Below are positions 1 through 9,306 of a stretch of 64,000 bases of DNA, piece by piece (positions within the stretch are counted from its first letter, which is position 1; every line of letters begins with the position of its first letter). A program made the translations under genes and the position numbers. The notes beneath the pieces are model-generated. The model worked only from the letters and a program-made list of their open reading frames with translations, did not search any database and was not told the origin of the DNA. This stretch comes from Flavobacterium sp. J49 (lineage in GTDB: Bacteria; Bacteroidota; Bacteroidia; Flavobacteriales; Flavobacteriaceae), in assembly GCF_011742145.1 (NCBI RefSeq), contig NZ_JAAQQU010000099.1, forward strand, positions 186,001-250,000. Direction: 5' to 3'.

Positions 1-965
1 GTCGCCGCCGCATTACTCAATCCCCAAGCCGGCAAAATAAAGAAGACCACATTTCTAATCGCAATTTGATAACCGGCACTCGCATCCGTACTTCCGGTTA
101 TCGAAACTATATAAGTTAAGACAATCCAACTGCCGCTTTGAATAAAAAACTGCAACATCGCGGGTGTGGAAATATTTAACAACGATTTGATAATCTCTAA
201 GTTGGGTTTAAAGTAACGGTTGTAAATTTTGATGGTTCTACTTTTGGTAAATAAATGATAACATTGGTACAAAACTCCAATTGTTCGGCCAATTGTTGTT
301 GCAATAGCAGCGCCAACCAAACCCAGTTCCGGAAAAGGTCCGTAACCGTAAATGAGTAGCGGACACAGAATGATATTGATGATACTGGCAATCCAAAGAC
401 TTCGCATGGCCATAGCAGCATCGCCTGCACCACGGAATATTCCGTTGATCATAAACAATAAAATAATCGATGGACTACTGGCAAAAATGATCTGGGCAAA
501 AGCAGTACCTTCCTGAATTACTTCGGGTTGTGCGCCCATTAACCTTAAAATATCTGAGGCAAAACAAACACCTAAAATGGCGACAAGAACAGCCACTACC
601 AAAGAAACCGCAATGGCTTGCGCTCCCGATTTAGAAGCTTCTACAAAATCCTTTTCTCCAACACGTCGGGCCACTATGGCTGTAGCTCCAACGCTTAAAC
701 CTATTCCGATAGTATAAACCAAAGAGATTACGGCTTCGGTCAAACCAACGGTTGCAACCGCTACATCAGCATTGGGCAAGTGACCTACAAAATACATATC
801 AACCACAGCAAAGACCGATTCCAAACTCAATTCCAATATCATCGGAATCGACAGTAAAAGAATAGCCGTTTTAACGTTGCCTTGAGTGTAATCGCGTTCT
901 TCGCCTTTCAAGGATTGCTTAATTAAACTAAAAAGCGTTGTGATTTTATTTTGATTGGATGACAT
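1..965 (-). CDS. MATE family multidrug efflux transporter (partial, C-terminus missing)
   Basis: Inner-membrane antiporter of the MATE family, which exports drugs or metabolites using a proton or sodium gradient. The frame is open from the ATG at 965 to the window edge, giving 321 residues. The N-terminus shows the family's first helices (SIPMILELSLESVFAVVDMY, then FVGHLP). The last visible residues (WGLSNAAA) match the loop that opens the second half of MATE proteins. Family members are about 450 residues, so roughly 130 are missing. It lies downstream of the NUDIX gene on the same strand but has its own -7 box at 986-993. Substrate cannot be told. Confidence 0.9.
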   Translation of the reverse strand, partial: MSSNQNKITTLFSLIKQSLKGEERDYTQGNVKTAILLLSIPMILELSLESVFAVVDMYFVGHLPNADVAVATVGLTEAVISLVYTIGIGLSVGATAIVARRVGEKDFVEASKSGAQAIAVSLVVAVLVAILGVCFASDILRLMGAQPEVIQEGTAFAQIIFASSPSIILLFMINGIFRGAGDAAMAMRSLWIASIINIILCPLLIYGYGPFPELGLVGAAIATTIGRTIGVLYQCYHLFTKSRTIKIYNRYFKPNLEIIKSLLNISTPAMLQFFIQSGSWIVLTYIVSITGSTDASAGYQIAIRNVVFFILPAWGLSNAAA

Positions 966-985
966 TCTGAAAGAATTAGCTGATT

Positions 986-993
986 CAAAAATA
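986..993 (-). promoter_or_regulatory. Promoter -7 box for the MATE gene
   Basis: TATTTTTG on the minus strand matches the Bacteroidota -7 consensus TAnnTTTG exactly. It lies about 20 bases before the MATE start codon. No good -33 TTTG is visible at the usual spacing. This suggests the MATE gene can be transcribed separately from guaC and the NUDIX gene. Confidence 0.5.
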
Positions 994-1028
994 ACATTTT
1001 TTAGTACAGAAAAACCAATCAAAACAGG

Positions 1029-1556
1029 TTATTCCGAAAGATAGCGTTCCTGAATCACTTTTCGGATGGATACAAACCCAATGGCCTGCAAATTAATTTG
1101 GTCTCTTCTTATCCAAATCAGGTCTTTGATTTCATCTTTGGCGGCGACTTCAATCAATTCATCAGACAACGGACATTCATAAAAAATATCCATAGTTCTG
1201 TAAGCCACGTTTTTGTACAAATAATTATTAGGAGAAGTGGTGATATACTTCAACTCTTGTGATGCAATGGCTAACCCTAACTCTTCCTTAATCTCTCGAC
1301 AAGCTGCTTGTTCCGCAGTTTCATCCGGATCAATAAATCCGCCGGGTAAATCGAGTTTTCCTTTGTCGGGTTCAACATTTCTCACGGTAAACAAAATTTT
1401 ATCTTGGTGTGTAAAAACAATCGCTACAGCAGCAGCTATGTTATGGTACAATACAAAATCACAAGTGTGACAACTGAATTTAAAATTATTGGTATAAACA
1501 AAATCTTGCGAACCGCAATGGGGACAAAATTTGAAAAAAGTAGTACCTTCTGTCAT
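1029..1556 (-). CDS. NUDIX hydrolase with N-terminal zinc ribbon
   Basis: NUDIX-superfamily pyrophosphohydrolase of 175 residues acting on nucleoside diphosphates linked to another group. Residues 11-32 form a zinc ribbon (C11, C14, C29, C32), as in NADH pyrophosphatase-like members. The full NUDIX box runs from G73 to L95, with E79 and the REIKEEL core at 87-93. The ATG at 1556 was chosen because it lies 2 bp after the guaC stop; an upstream in-frame start would overlap guaC by about 100 bp. It is probably co-transcribed with guaC, so a nucleotide clean-up or NAD-related role is plausible, but the substrate is unknown. Confidence 0.9.
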   Translation of the reverse strand: MTEGTTFFKFCPHCGSQDFVYTNNFKFSCHTCDFVLYHNIAAAVAIVFTHQDKILFTVRNVEPDKGKLDLPGGFIDPDETAEQAACREIKEELGLAIASQELKYITTSPNNYLYKNVAYRTMDIFYECPLSDELIEVAAKDEIKDLIWIRRDQINLQAIGFVSIRKVIQERYLSE

Positions 1557-1558
1557 GA

Positions 1559-2602
1559 TTATAATTTTCCGAAAACGGTGTTTTCTTGCTCGGTCACTCT
1601 GATAAAAGTAGTTCGTTTGGTGAGTTCTTTCAATTTGGAGGCTCCAACATAAGTACAAGTGCTTCTTATGCCTCCCAGAATATCATGAAGCGTTTCAATC
1701 ACATCGCCTTTAAAAGGAACTTTGACTGTTTTTCCTTCACTAGCTCTATATTCTGCCACGCCTCCCACATGTTTTTTCATCGCGGTCTCTGAACTCATAC
1801 CATAGAATTGTTTGAACTTTTCGCCATTAACTTCGATTAACTTTCCGCCACTTTCTTTATGTCCGGCCAACATGCCGCCGAGCATTACAAAATCAGAACC
1901 GGCACCAAAAGCTTTGGCCACATCGCCCGGAATAGCGCAACCACCATCACTGATAATATGTCCGCCTAAACCATGAGCCGCATCGGCACATTCAATAATG
2001 GCAGATAACTGCGGGTAACCTACTCCGGTTTTTACTCTGGTAGTACAAACCGAACCCGGACCAATGCCCACTTTGACAATATCGGCGCCTTCTAAGAGCA
2101 ATTCTTCCACCATTTCACCTGTGACTACATTTCCGGCAATGATGACCTTGTCGGGAAATCTTTTGCGTGCTTGTCTGAGAAACTCCACAAAGTGCTCCGA
2201 ATACCCATTGGCCACATCAATGCAGAGAAATTTAAGTGTCGGATTTTGAGAACAGATTTCCTCCATTTTTTTGAAGTCATGCTTTCCTGTTCCTGTGCTT
2301 ACGGCTATGTAATCTGTAATATCACTTGGAGCAGTTTTAAGGAAATCATTCCATTGTGCTGTTGTATAATGTTTGTGAATGGCGGTAAACAGTTTTTCTT
2401 TGGCCAAAGCCAATGCCATTTCGAAAGTGCCCACTGTATCCATATTGGCCGCCATAATCGGAACTCCGGTCCAAACATGAGAACTGTGCAAAAATTTAAA
2501 TTCTCTTTCCAATGACACTTGCGCTCTACTGTTTAAAGTAGATCTTTTTGGTCGTATCATCACATCTTTAAAGCCCAGTTTTAGGTCGGTTTCGATTCTC
2601 AT
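1559..2602 (-). CDS. guaC: GMP reductase
   Basis: NADPH-dependent GMP reductase, which deaminates GMP to IMP and so links guanine salvage to adenine nucleotide synthesis. The 347 residues equal the length of E. coli GuaC. The catalytic cysteine is C186 in the loop [18 protein letters not shown]. The phosphate-binding stretch around SDGGC and the GMP reductase-type loop [13 protein letters not shown] follow. There are no CBS domains and no IMP dehydrogenase flap, which separates it from GuaB. It is the first gene of a likely guaC-NUDIX transcription unit with a good promoter at 2625-2654. Confidence 0.95.
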   Translation of the reverse strand: MRIETDLKLGFKDVMIRPKRSTLNSRAQVSLEREFKFLHSSHVWTGVPIMAANMDTVGTFEMALALAKEKLFTAIHKHYTTAQWNDFLKTAPSDITDYIAVSTGTGKHDFKKMEEICSQNPTLKFLCIDVANGYSEHFVEFLRQARKRFPDKVIIAGNVVTGEMVEELLLEGADIVKVGIGPGSVCTTRVKTGVGYPQLSAIIECADAAHGLGGHIISDGGCAIPGDVAKAFGAGSDFVMLGGMLAGHKESGGKLIEVNGEKFKQFYGMSSETAMKKHVGGVAEYRASEGKTVKVPFKGDVIETLHDILGGIRSTCTYVGASKLKELTKRTTFIRVTEQENTVFGKL

Positions 2603-2624
2603 AAGTCAAAAATTTCAATACAAT

Positions 2625-2654
2625 CAAATGTATCGTTTTTCCGCCTTAGCCAAG
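2625..2654 (-). promoter_or_regulatory. guaC promoter
   Basis: On the minus strand TACATTTG (2625-2632) is a perfect TAnnTTTG -7 box. CTTG (2651-2654) fits a -33 TTTG box with one mismatch, at 18 bp spacing. Transcription would begin near 2621, about 20 bases before the ATG. Confidence 0.6.
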
Positions 2655-2749
2655 GATAAAAAGTCATTTTCAATGTTTAAAATTTATCAACAATTGTTAG
2701 TAAGCTATTGCGATTTAATTTAGTAGTTTTACGCACCAATAAATCACTT

Positions 2750-3322
2750 ATGCACTCAGATTACATTACAGACCAAGAATTCAGAGATGACGTTTTTAAC
2801 GATGTCAATACTAAATTCAAAGAGTTTGACAACTGTACGTTTTACAACATCGACTTCACCGATTGTACGTTTCAAACCGTGACTTTTGTCGATTGCAATT
2901 TCTTTGACTGTAATTTTAAAGACACCAAAATCAATTATGTTTCGCTGCGCGGGGTTTGGTTTACCAAGTGTAATTTCACCAATGTTAATTTTGCTATGAC
3001 CGACCAAGTGATTTTTGAGTTTCACTTCAAGGATTGTTTGTTGGATTATGCCAAATTTTACGCTTTGAAAATGCGAAAGATGCAATTCATCAACTGCAGC
3101 ATGATAGCGGTCGATTTTATGGCGAGTGATTTAACCGAAGTGTTATTTGATAATTGCAATCTACGGAGAGCGGTTTTCATAGACACTATCGCCAACAAAG
3201 CTGATTTTTCAACCAGTTACGATTACGCTTTTGACCCGGAAAAGAATAAAATCAAGAAAGCAATTTTCTCTGTCGATGGTTTAAAAGGATTATTGGAAAA
3301 GTACGATATCGTAGTTAAATAA
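2750..3322 (+). CDS. Pentapeptide-repeat protein
   Basis: A 190-residue protein built largely of A(D/N)LXX-like pentapeptide repeats with F, C, N and D at the repeat positions (for example NCTFYNIDFTDCTF near residues 28-41, and VNFAMTD). Such repeats fold into a right-handed quadrilateral beta-helix. Some family members mimic DNA and protect gyrase (Qnr type), but most have no known role and nothing here singles out a gyrase protector. The ATG at 2750 is preferred over the TTG/ATG-like positions upstream because it follows a TA-rich promoter-like stretch. Its 3' end overlaps the convergent ABC gene by 8 bp. Confidence 0.85.
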   Translation: MHSDYITDQEFRDDVFNDVNTKFKEFDNCTFYNIDFTDCTFQTVTFVDCNFFDCNFKDTKINYVSLRGVWFTKCNFTNVNFAMTDQVIFEFHFKDCLLDYAKFYALKMRKMQFINCSMIAVDFMASDLTEVLFDNCNLRRAVFIDTIANKADFSTSYDYAFDPEKNKIKKAIFSVDGLKGLLEKYDIVVK

Positions 3323-3989
3323 TCATGCCGTCTTCCATGGTGATGGTTCTTTGCGTTCTTGAAGCAAAATCACTGTCGTGGGTAACCACCAAAAGGGTTT
3401 GATTGTGGTCTTGGGTCAAATGATTGAAAATATCGAAAACAATATCACTGTTTTTCTTGTCGAGATTTCCCGTAGGCTCATCGCCCATGATAATTAGCGG
3501 ATTATTGATAAGTGCTCTTGCTATCGCCACCCGTTGTTTTTGGCCACCACTTAATTGATTCGGCATTTTTAAGGCTTGCTCGTGCATGTCCAATGTTTTC
3601 AAATGCTCCATAGCGTTGTGCTCGATTTCTTCTTCAGAAAATTTATTGAGTTTCATTCCCGGTAACATGACATTTTTCAAGACATTGTATTCGGAAAGCA
3701 AGTAGTGAAACTGAAACACGAAGCCTATTTTTTCATTGCGGAGTTGGGCCAACTCTTGATCTGATTTTCCGGTAATCAATTCTTCATTGATGAACAACTG
3801 TCCTTCATAATCGGTATCCATCGTTGAAAGTAAATACAACAAAGTCGATTTTCCGCAACCGGATTTCCCTACAATCGAAACAAATTCACCGTGATTGATG
3901 CTCATGTTGATGGCCTTTAAAACCTGAAACTGAATCGGGTCGTAAAAGTACTTGGTCAAACCTTTGGTTTCTAAAACTTTGTTGCTCAT
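3315..3989 (-). CDS. ABC transporter ATP-binding protein, MacB/LolD type
   Basis: Cytoplasmic ATPase subunit of 224 residues. It has Walker A GKSGCGKST (41-49), the Q-loop region FQFHYLL, the ABC signature LSGGQKQRVAIARAL near 145, Walker B LIIMGDEP near 165, and a switch histidine in VVTHDSDFASR. The sequence falls in the MacB/LolD/FtsE group, which drives mechanotransmission across the envelope rather than transport through the membrane domain. It is the third gene of the adaptor-permease-ATPase operon and starts about 60 bp after the permease stop. Lipoprotein release, macrolide or toxin export are all possible. Confidence 0.93.
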   Translation of the reverse strand: MSNKVLETKGLTKYFYDPIQFQVLKAINMSINHGEFVSIVGKSGCGKSTLLYLLSTMDTDYEGQLFINEELITGKSDQELAQLRNEKIGFVFQFHYLLSEYNVLKNVMLPGMKLNKFSEEEIEHNAMEHLKTLDMHEQALKMPNQLSGGQKQRVAIARALINNPLIIMGDEPTGNLDKKNSDIVFDIFNHLTQDHNQTLLVVTHDSDFASRTQRTITMEDGMII

Positions 3990-4051
3990 ACTATATTTTT
4001 ATAAATTTTAGCCACGAAAATTTATGCATACTTGTGTTTTCATGGCTATAA

Positions 4052-5308
4052 TTATTTTCCTCTAATAATTTCTACCGGATCAATTTTGCTGGCTTTGAGT
4101 GCCGGAAACAAACCGGCGATAAAAGTGGTTACCAAAGCAAAGGCAATTCCGATGACATAAAACATCGGGTTGTAATTGATGGGATACGTTTTAATGGTTG
4201 GCAAAGCCGCGGTATTGAATGGCACAACATCAATAATGTTAGAAAAAACATAGCCGAAAAACAAGCCGAAAAGACCTCCGGTTATCCCAATAATCATAGA
4301 CAGTGAGATGAATATCCACTTGACATCATTCCCCGAAAATCCGGTTGCTTTGAGAATGGCTATGCTGTCCATTTTTTCAAAAATCATCATATTTAGAATG
4401 TTGTAAATTCCAAATCCGGCGACTATCAGTAACACAATCCCAACAGCATATGATATTATACTTCGGATGGAACTACCGGTTTCAAATTGGGAATTGGTGG
4501 TTTGGTAATCAATAGTATCCAAATCGTAATTGATAGCAAATTCTTTGGCCAAAGCCGGTGCGGTTGTAATATCATACGTTTTCACTTGAATATCGGTAAT
4601 GTAATTGGTGGGTTCGCCCAAGATTTTTTGAGCGGTAACCAATGATGTATAACTCATAACATCATCTATTTCGGAGATGCCAACCTGAGAAATCCCTACA
4701 ATCTTCAAGGTAGCCAAATTGCCTTTGGAAGTAGTCACTTTGATGACATCACCTTTCTCTAAGAGCATTTTATCGGCCAATCCTTTACCGATAATAATGC
4801 TGTTGTTTTGGAGCAAATCGGGCACTTCGCCTTCAATGATGTACTCACTGATTTTGAACAACTTTTCTTCTGCCAAAACATCTATTCCATTAATAACACC
4901 CGAAATTTCAATGGTTCCCGAATTAAAGAATACCGGCGCAGTTACTTTTGGCGCCACATCAATAATGCGTTTGTCCTGTTTTAAATCGTGCATAATCGAC
5001 TTGCAATTGTAGATGGCTTTGCCTCTGTCTTTGGGTTTAACCGAAGCAATAAAATTAGTGTTGTCTTTGTGTTTTTCTGAATAAGAAATAGGTTGATTTT
5101 CAGACGGTTTGATTTCGTTATATAAACGAACATGTGGTGTTCTGTTGAGCATTAAACCATCGAGTAAATCATTCATTCCGTTCATAAAACTGACCAGAGT
5201 AATAAACATAGCTATTCCGAAAGTAACGCCGACAGCCGCCACAATTGTTTGCTTTAGCCGCGCTCGCAACAAATGAATAGCAATATTTAAAATAAGCTTG
5301 AAGTTCAT
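4052..5308 (-). CDS. ABC transporter permease, MacB/FtsX family
   Basis: Inner-membrane permease of 418 residues with the MacB architecture. There is one N-terminal membrane helix (about 20-42, IVAAVGVTFGIAMFITLVSF), a large periplasmic domain (about 45-275) and three C-terminal helices in the FtsX domain (about 285-405). It ends with the typical ALKASKIDPVEIIRGK motif. Its ATG shares one base with the stop codon of the upstream adaptor gene (TAATG), which implies translational coupling. With its neighbours it forms a MacAB-like tripartite exporter lacking a TolC gene here. Confidence 0.93.
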   Translation of the reverse strand: MNFKLILNIAIHLLRARLKQTIVAAVGVTFGIAMFITLVSFMNGMNDLLDGLMLNRTPHVRLYNEIKPSENQPISYSEKHKDNTNFIASVKPKDRGKAIYNCKSIMHDLKQDKRIIDVAPKVTAPVFFNSGTIEISGVINGIDVLAEEKLFKISEYIIEGEVPDLLQNNSIIIGKGLADKMLLEKGDVIKVTTSKGNLATLKIVGISQVGISEIDDVMSYTSLVTAQKILGEPTNYITDIQVKTYDITTAPALAKEFAINYDLDTIDYQTTNSQFETGSSIRSIISYAVGIVLLIVAGFGIYNILNMMIFEKMDSIAILKATGFSGNDVKWIFISLSMIIGITGGLFGLFFGYVFSNIIDVVPFNTAALPTIKTYPINYNPMFYVIGIAFALVTTFIAGLFPALKASKIDPVEIIRGK

Positions 5309-6399
5309 TACTTAGGTTTATAGATGGTTTCTCCAGCGGTCAATCCATCCAAAATTTCAACATGTCGGTAATCGCTTAGGCCTACTTTAACCTGACGTTT
5401 TTCATCTTTATTGACCAAAACATATTTGTTATCAATCAAATAGCTTTTAGGAATCGTCAAAGCTTCTTTTTTGATTTGAATAATAATATTGGCTTCTGCC
5501 GTGAGATTTGGATACAACTTTGTTGGCGGATTGGTAAAATGAGCTTCGATTTTAAAGGTTCGGGAACGCACATCCATTATCGGATAGATTTTATCCACAG
5601 TAGCTTCAAAAACTTGCCCTTTGTAACTGTCCATGGTTACGGCTAATTTTTGACCCAATTTTACCCGAACCATATCATTTTCATCCACATCCAATTCGAG
5701 TACATAAGTGTTTTTCTCCCCGATTATGGCCAAAGGCGTTTGCGGATTTATCAAAGTACCTTCTTTGACCAAGACATCAAATAATTCTCCGCTGATAGCG
5801 CTTTTCACCGTAAAATCACTTTGGGATTTTTCATTGAGTTTAAGATTGATATTGCTTCTGCTCTGTTCGTTTTTAAGTTGGGATTTCAATTGAGACAACT
5901 GTTTTACAGCGGCTTCGTAATTGGATTTCGAATTTTTATACGCCAATTCAACGCGCTCATACTCTACTTCCGAAATGACGTTGTATTGTTTGATGTTTTT
6001 GTTTCTGTTGTAAACCGATTGGTCTAAAGCCAATTTGTCTTTGGCCGCTTGAACTTTGGTTTCCATTTCGGCAATCTTATCCTGAATGTAGCGGTTGTTT
6101 TCATTGCTCAATTGGTAAGCCAATCGGGCATTTTCGGTATTCAACGCTGCTTTGTCACTTTCTATTTGAAACAAAGATTGTCCTTGAACAATTGTTTGCC
6201 CTGCCGTGACATTGATTTTTTGCAACACACCACTGACCGTAGCATAAACCGTATATTGATTTTCAGATTTCACGACGCCCGAGGCATAAACGCTTTCGGT
6301 AATACTGCCTTTGGTGGGTTGGATTTCACCATTGTCTTTTTGGGAACAAGAAACAATAAGGAAGATGTAGGATAAACAGAGAACTTTCAGCAATTTCAT
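5308..6399 (-). CDS. Periplasmic adaptor lipoprotein (HlyD/MacA type)
   Basis: Membrane-fusion protein of 363 residues that would link the permease to an outer-membrane TolC channel. A lipobox ends at C18 (LIVSCSQ), so it is probably lipid-anchored. A biotinyl-lipoyl half-motif (GVLQKINVTAGQTIVQGQ) lies near 55-73, a long alpha-helical hairpin spans about 80-180, and beta-barrel domains follow. It is the first gene of the three-gene operon, with a promoter box at 6429-6436. The substrate is not evident. Confidence 0.92.
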   Translation of the reverse strand: MKLLKVLCLSYIFLIVSCSQKDNGEIQPTKGSITESVYASGVVKSENQYTVYATVSGVLQKINVTAGQTIVQGQSLFQIESDKAALNTENARLAYQLSNENNRYIQDKIAEMETKVQAAKDKLALDQSVYNRNKNIKQYNVISEVEYERVELAYKNSKSNYEAAVKQLSQLKSQLKNEQSRSNINLKLNEKSQSDFTVKSAISGELFDVLVKEGTLINPQTPLAIIGEKNTYVLELDVDENDMVRVKLGQKLAVTMDSYKGQVFEATVDKIYPIMDVRSRTFKIEAHFTNPPTKLYPNLTAEANIIIQIKKEALTIPKSYLIDNKYVLVNKDEKRQVKVGLSDYRHVEILDGLTAGETIYKPK

Positions 6400-6428
6400 T
6401 AAACTTGGTATTTATGAATTTTGTCTTT

Positions 6429-6436
6429 CAAATTTA
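6429..6436 (-). promoter_or_regulatory. Promoter -7 box for the ABC export operon
   Basis: TAAATTTG on the minus strand is a perfect TAnnTTTG match, about 30 bases before the adaptor ATG. The -33 region is weak. Confidence 0.5.
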
Positions 6437-6472
6437 CAACAATTGAGGAGGAGAAAGCCTAACAATTATCAT

Positions 6473-6506
6473 AAAAAAACCTCCAAAAGCGAACTCTTGA
6501 AGGTTT
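6473..6506 (-). terminator. Rho-independent terminator of glyA
   Basis: Arms AAACCTCCAA (6477-6486) and TTGAAGGTTT (6497-6506) pair with one G-T wobble. On the minus strand the stem is followed by a run of seven T. It lies 25 bp past the glyA stop. Confidence 0.75.
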
Positions 6507-6530
6507 GATTTTTATCAACATTGGAAGGAA

Positions 6531-7805
6531 TTAATAAACAAAAATTGCTCTTTCGCTCATCATATCGTTTACTTCTTCTGCAATTTCTTCTAATAACTCA
6601 TCGTTAGTAGCATTTGTCAATACTCTGTCAATTAAATCCACTATCGTTTCCATGTCACTTTCTACTAAACCACGAGTAGTAATGGCTGGCGTTCCCACAC
6701 GAATACCTGAAGTTATAAACGGTGATTTGTCATCAAAAGGCACCATGTTTTTATTTACGGTGATTTCGGCTTTACCTAAAGCAATTTCGGCGTCTTTACC
6801 GGAAATGTTTTTGTTTCTCAAGTCGATTAACATCATGTGGTTGTCCGTTCCGCCTGAGATTAAGTGGTATCCTCTTTTTACGAAAGCTTCCGCCATGGCT
6901 TTGGCATTTTTTTGAACCTGCATCGCATAAGCAAAAAACTCATCAGATAAAGCTTCCCCAAACGCTACAGCTTTGGCTGCGATAATATGCTCTAATGGAC
7001 CACCTTGATTTCCCGGGAAAACCGACATATCCAATACATGTGACATCATTCTGATTTCTCCTTTTGGCGTAGTCAATCCCCAAGGATTAGGGAAATCTTT
7101 CCCCATCATGATCATACCACCTCTTGGTCCTCGTAAAGTTTTATGTGTTGTAGTTGTAACTATATGACAATGCGGAATCGGATCATTCATTAATCCTTTC
7201 GCAATTAGTCCTGCAGGATGTGAAATATCAGCCAATAACAAAGCGCCAACACTGTCGGCTATTTCTCTGAAACGCTTGAAGTCCATATCACGAGAATAGG
7301 CTGAAGCACCTGCTATTATCATTTTAGGTTGCTCTTTAGTCGCTATTTCTTGAATCTTATCATAGTTCAACACACCGGTTTCTTGTTCAACACCATAAAA
7401 ACTTGGCGTATACAATTTCCCTGAAAAATTTACGGGAGAACCATGCGTTAAATGTCCGCCGTGAGACAAGTCGAAACCTAAAATTTTATCCCCCGGTTTT
7501 AAACAAGCCGCAAAAACCGCTGTATTGGCTTGAGAGCCTGAATGTGGTTGCACGTTAACATATTCGGCACCAAACAAAGCTTTGGCTCTGTCGATAGCGA
7601 TTTGCTCAATCACATCTACTACTTCACAGCCACCGTAATATCGTTTTCCGGGATAGCCTTCAGCATATTTGTTAGTCAATACCGAACCGGCTGCTTCCAT
7701 CACTTGATCACTTACAAAGTTCTCAGAAGCAATTAGTTCTATTCCTTGGATTTGTCTTTCTTGTTCTTCAAGAATTAAGTCAAAAATTTGTTCGTCGCGT
7801 TGCAT
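6531..7805 (-). CDS. glyA: Serine hydroxymethyltransferase
   Basis: PLP enzyme of 424 residues that converts serine and tetrahydrofolate to glycine and 5,10-methylene-tetrahydrofolate, the main entry of one-carbon units. The PLP lysine is K222 in [15 protein letters not shown]. Also visible are the N-terminal LIASENF motif (24-30) and HSGSQAN (88-94). Length and motifs match GlyA throughout. It is divergently transcribed from fahA, with overlapping promoter regions, and ends in a clear terminator. Confidence 0.97.
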   Translation of the reverse strand: MQRDEQIFDLILEEQERQIQGIELIASENFVSDQVMEAAGSVLTNKYAEGYPGKRYYGGCEVVDVIEQIAIDRAKALFGAEYVNVQPHSGSQANTAVFAACLKPGDKILGFDLSHGGHLTHGSPVNFSGKLYTPSFYGVEQETGVLNYDKIQEIATKEQPKMIIAGASAYSRDMDFKRFREIADSVGALLLADISHPAGLIAKGLMNDPIPHCHIVTTTTHKTLRGPRGGMIMMGKDFPNPWGLTTPKGEIRMMSHVLDMSVFPGNQGGPLEHIIAAKAVAFGEALSDEFFAYAMQVQKNAKAMAEAFVKRGYHLISGGTDNHMMLIDLRNKNISGKDAEIALGKAEITVNKNMVPFDDKSPFITSGIRVGTPAITTRGLVESDMETIVDLIDRVLTNATNDELLEEIAEEVNDMMSERAIFVY

Positions 7806-7831
7806 TTGAAATTATTTCGTTAAATTGAGGT

Positions 7832-7839
7832 CAAAATTA
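7832..7839 (-). promoter_or_regulatory. glyA promoter -7 box
   Basis: TAATTTTG on the minus strand is an exact TAnnTTTG match, about 27 bases before the glyA ATG. The likely -33 region coincides with the fahA core promoter on the other strand, so the two promoters may compete. Confidence 0.55.
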
Positions 7840-7848
7840 CGAAAATCG

Positions 7849-7879
7849 TTTGTTAAATTAATAGTTAATGATATATTTG
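7849..7879 (+). promoter_or_regulatory. fahA promoter
   Basis: TTTG (7849-7852), a 19 bp spacer and TATATTTG (7872-7879) match both Bacteroidota promoter boxes exactly. Transcription would start near 7883, giving a leader of about 32 bases before the ATG at 7915. Confidence 0.7.
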
Positions 7880-7914
7880 ATTGCTAAATTTTCAACAACT
7901 AAATCAACACCATC

Positions 7915-9198
7915 ATGCCCATTACAACTAATAATCCTAATCGCAAATCTTGGCTTACTGTCCCCGAAAACAGTGACTTCCCAATTCAAAATATTCCATT
8001 TGGCGTTTTCTTAACCAAAGAAGATGTCATCACTATCGGAACCAGAATTGGCGATTATGCGATAGATTTAGGCGCATTACAACAGCTTAATTATTTTGAA
8101 GGGATTGATTTGACCGACGATATGTTTATGCAGGACACGCTAAATGATTTTATTTCCGATGGAAAAAAAACGTGGCGTTTGGTCAGAAATCGCATAGGAG
8201 ATATTTTCGACAGCAACAATCCAAAATTAAGAGACAATCCAGAACACCGTGAAATAGTGATTTTTAAAATGGAAGAAGTAGAAATGCAACTTCCGGTTTT
8301 AATTGGCGATTATACCGATTTTTATTCGAGCAAAGAGCACGCTACTAATGTAGGCAAAATGTTCCGCGACCCGGCAAATGCTTTGTTGCCTAACTGGCTG
8401 CACATTCCGGTGGGTTATCATGGAAGAAGTTCGACTATCATTCCATCGGGAATTCCGATTCACAGACCCATGGGACAAACATTGCCGAACGGTGAAAACA
8501 CGCCTGTCTTTGGTCCGTCTCGCTTAGTTGATTTCGAATTGGAAACCGCCTTCATCACTACCGATGCCAATATCATGGGCGAAAATATTCCTGTGACTGA
8601 AGCTGAAGATTATATTTTCGGTATGGTTTTGTTGAATGATTGGAGTGCCCGTGATATTCAAAAATGGGAATATGTCCCGCTCGGACCATTCTTAGCCAAA
8701 AACTTTGCTTCATCAATTTCTCCGTGGATTGTTACCATGGACGCTTTAGAACCTTTCAGATGTAAAGGACCAAACCAAGAGCCGATGCCTCTTCCTTATT
8801 TACAACAAAAAGGGAAAAATGCTTTCGATATTAATTTAGAAGTCTACATCGAACCTGAAAATGTAGAACCAACATTGGTCTCTAAATCGAATTTCAAATA
8901 TATGTATTGGTCCATGTCACAGCAGTTGGCGCATCATACCTCAAATGGTTGTCGCGTGAATTCGGGAGACATGATGGGTTCAGGAACGATTTCAGGGCCG
9001 ACACCGGATAGTTTTGGCTCCATGCTCGAATTAACTTGGGGCGGAAAAAACCCAATCATTATGAAAGACGGTACCGAACGTAAGTTCATCAATGATAACG
9101 ATACTGTAATTATGAAAGGTTATTGCCAAAATAGTTCGGTTCGAATTGGTTTTGGAGAAGTAGAAACTAAACTTTTACCACCATTCGTGAGAAAATAA
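7915..9198 (+). CDS. fahA: Fumarylacetoacetase
   Basis: Last enzyme of tyrosine catabolism; it hydrolyses 4-fumarylacetoacetate to fumarate and acetoacetate. The 427 residues match the full-length FAH family. There is an SH3-like N-terminal domain (about 15-125) with the FGVF motif, and a C-terminal FAH hydrolase domain with PVGYHGRSSTI (near 163), the metal ligand region FELETAF, LLNDWSARDIQ and the SGTISGP loop near 360. No other tyrosine-degradation gene is adjacent. It has its own promoter. Confidence 0.97.
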   Translation: MPITTNNPNRKSWLTVPENSDFPIQNIPFGVFLTKEDVITIGTRIGDYAIDLGALQQLNYFEGIDLTDDMFMQDTLNDFISDGKKTWRLVRNRIGDIFDSNNPKLRDNPEHREIVIFKMEEVEMQLPVLIGDYTDFYSSKEHATNVGKMFRDPANALLPNWLHIPVGYHGRSSTIIPSGIPIHRPMGQTLPNGENTPVFGPSRLVDFELETAFITTDANIMGENIPVTEAEDYIFGMVLLNDWSARDIQKWEYVPLGPFLAKNFASSISPWIVTMDALEPFRCKGPNQEPMPLPYLQQKGKNAFDINLEVYIEPENVEPTLVSKSNFKYMYWSMSQQLAHHTSNGCRVNSGDMMGSGTISGPTPDSFGSMLELTWGGKNPIIMKDGTERKFINDNDTVIMKGYCQNSSVRIGFGEVETKLLPPFVRK

Positions 9199-9203
9199 AA
9201 ATT

Positions 9204-9291
9204 AACCGCAGATTCGCGGATTAAAACTAATAAAATAAATAATTAAACTGCTAATTCGGAAATCAAATTAGATAATCTGCGAATCTGCGGT
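9204..9291. repeat. Long intergenic inverted repeat between fahA and gcvT
   Basis: Arms AACCGCAGATTCGCGGATTA (from 9204) and GATAATCTGCGAATCTGCGG (9271-9290) are inverted near-copies with a loop of roughly 50 AT-rich bases. The element fills nearly the whole fahA-gcvT gap and could form a hairpin in RNA on either strand. It resembles dispersed intergenic palindromes common in Flavobacterium genomes (recalled, not checked). Confidence 0.7.
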
Positions 9292-9306
9292 CAAAAAAAA
9301 AACAAA

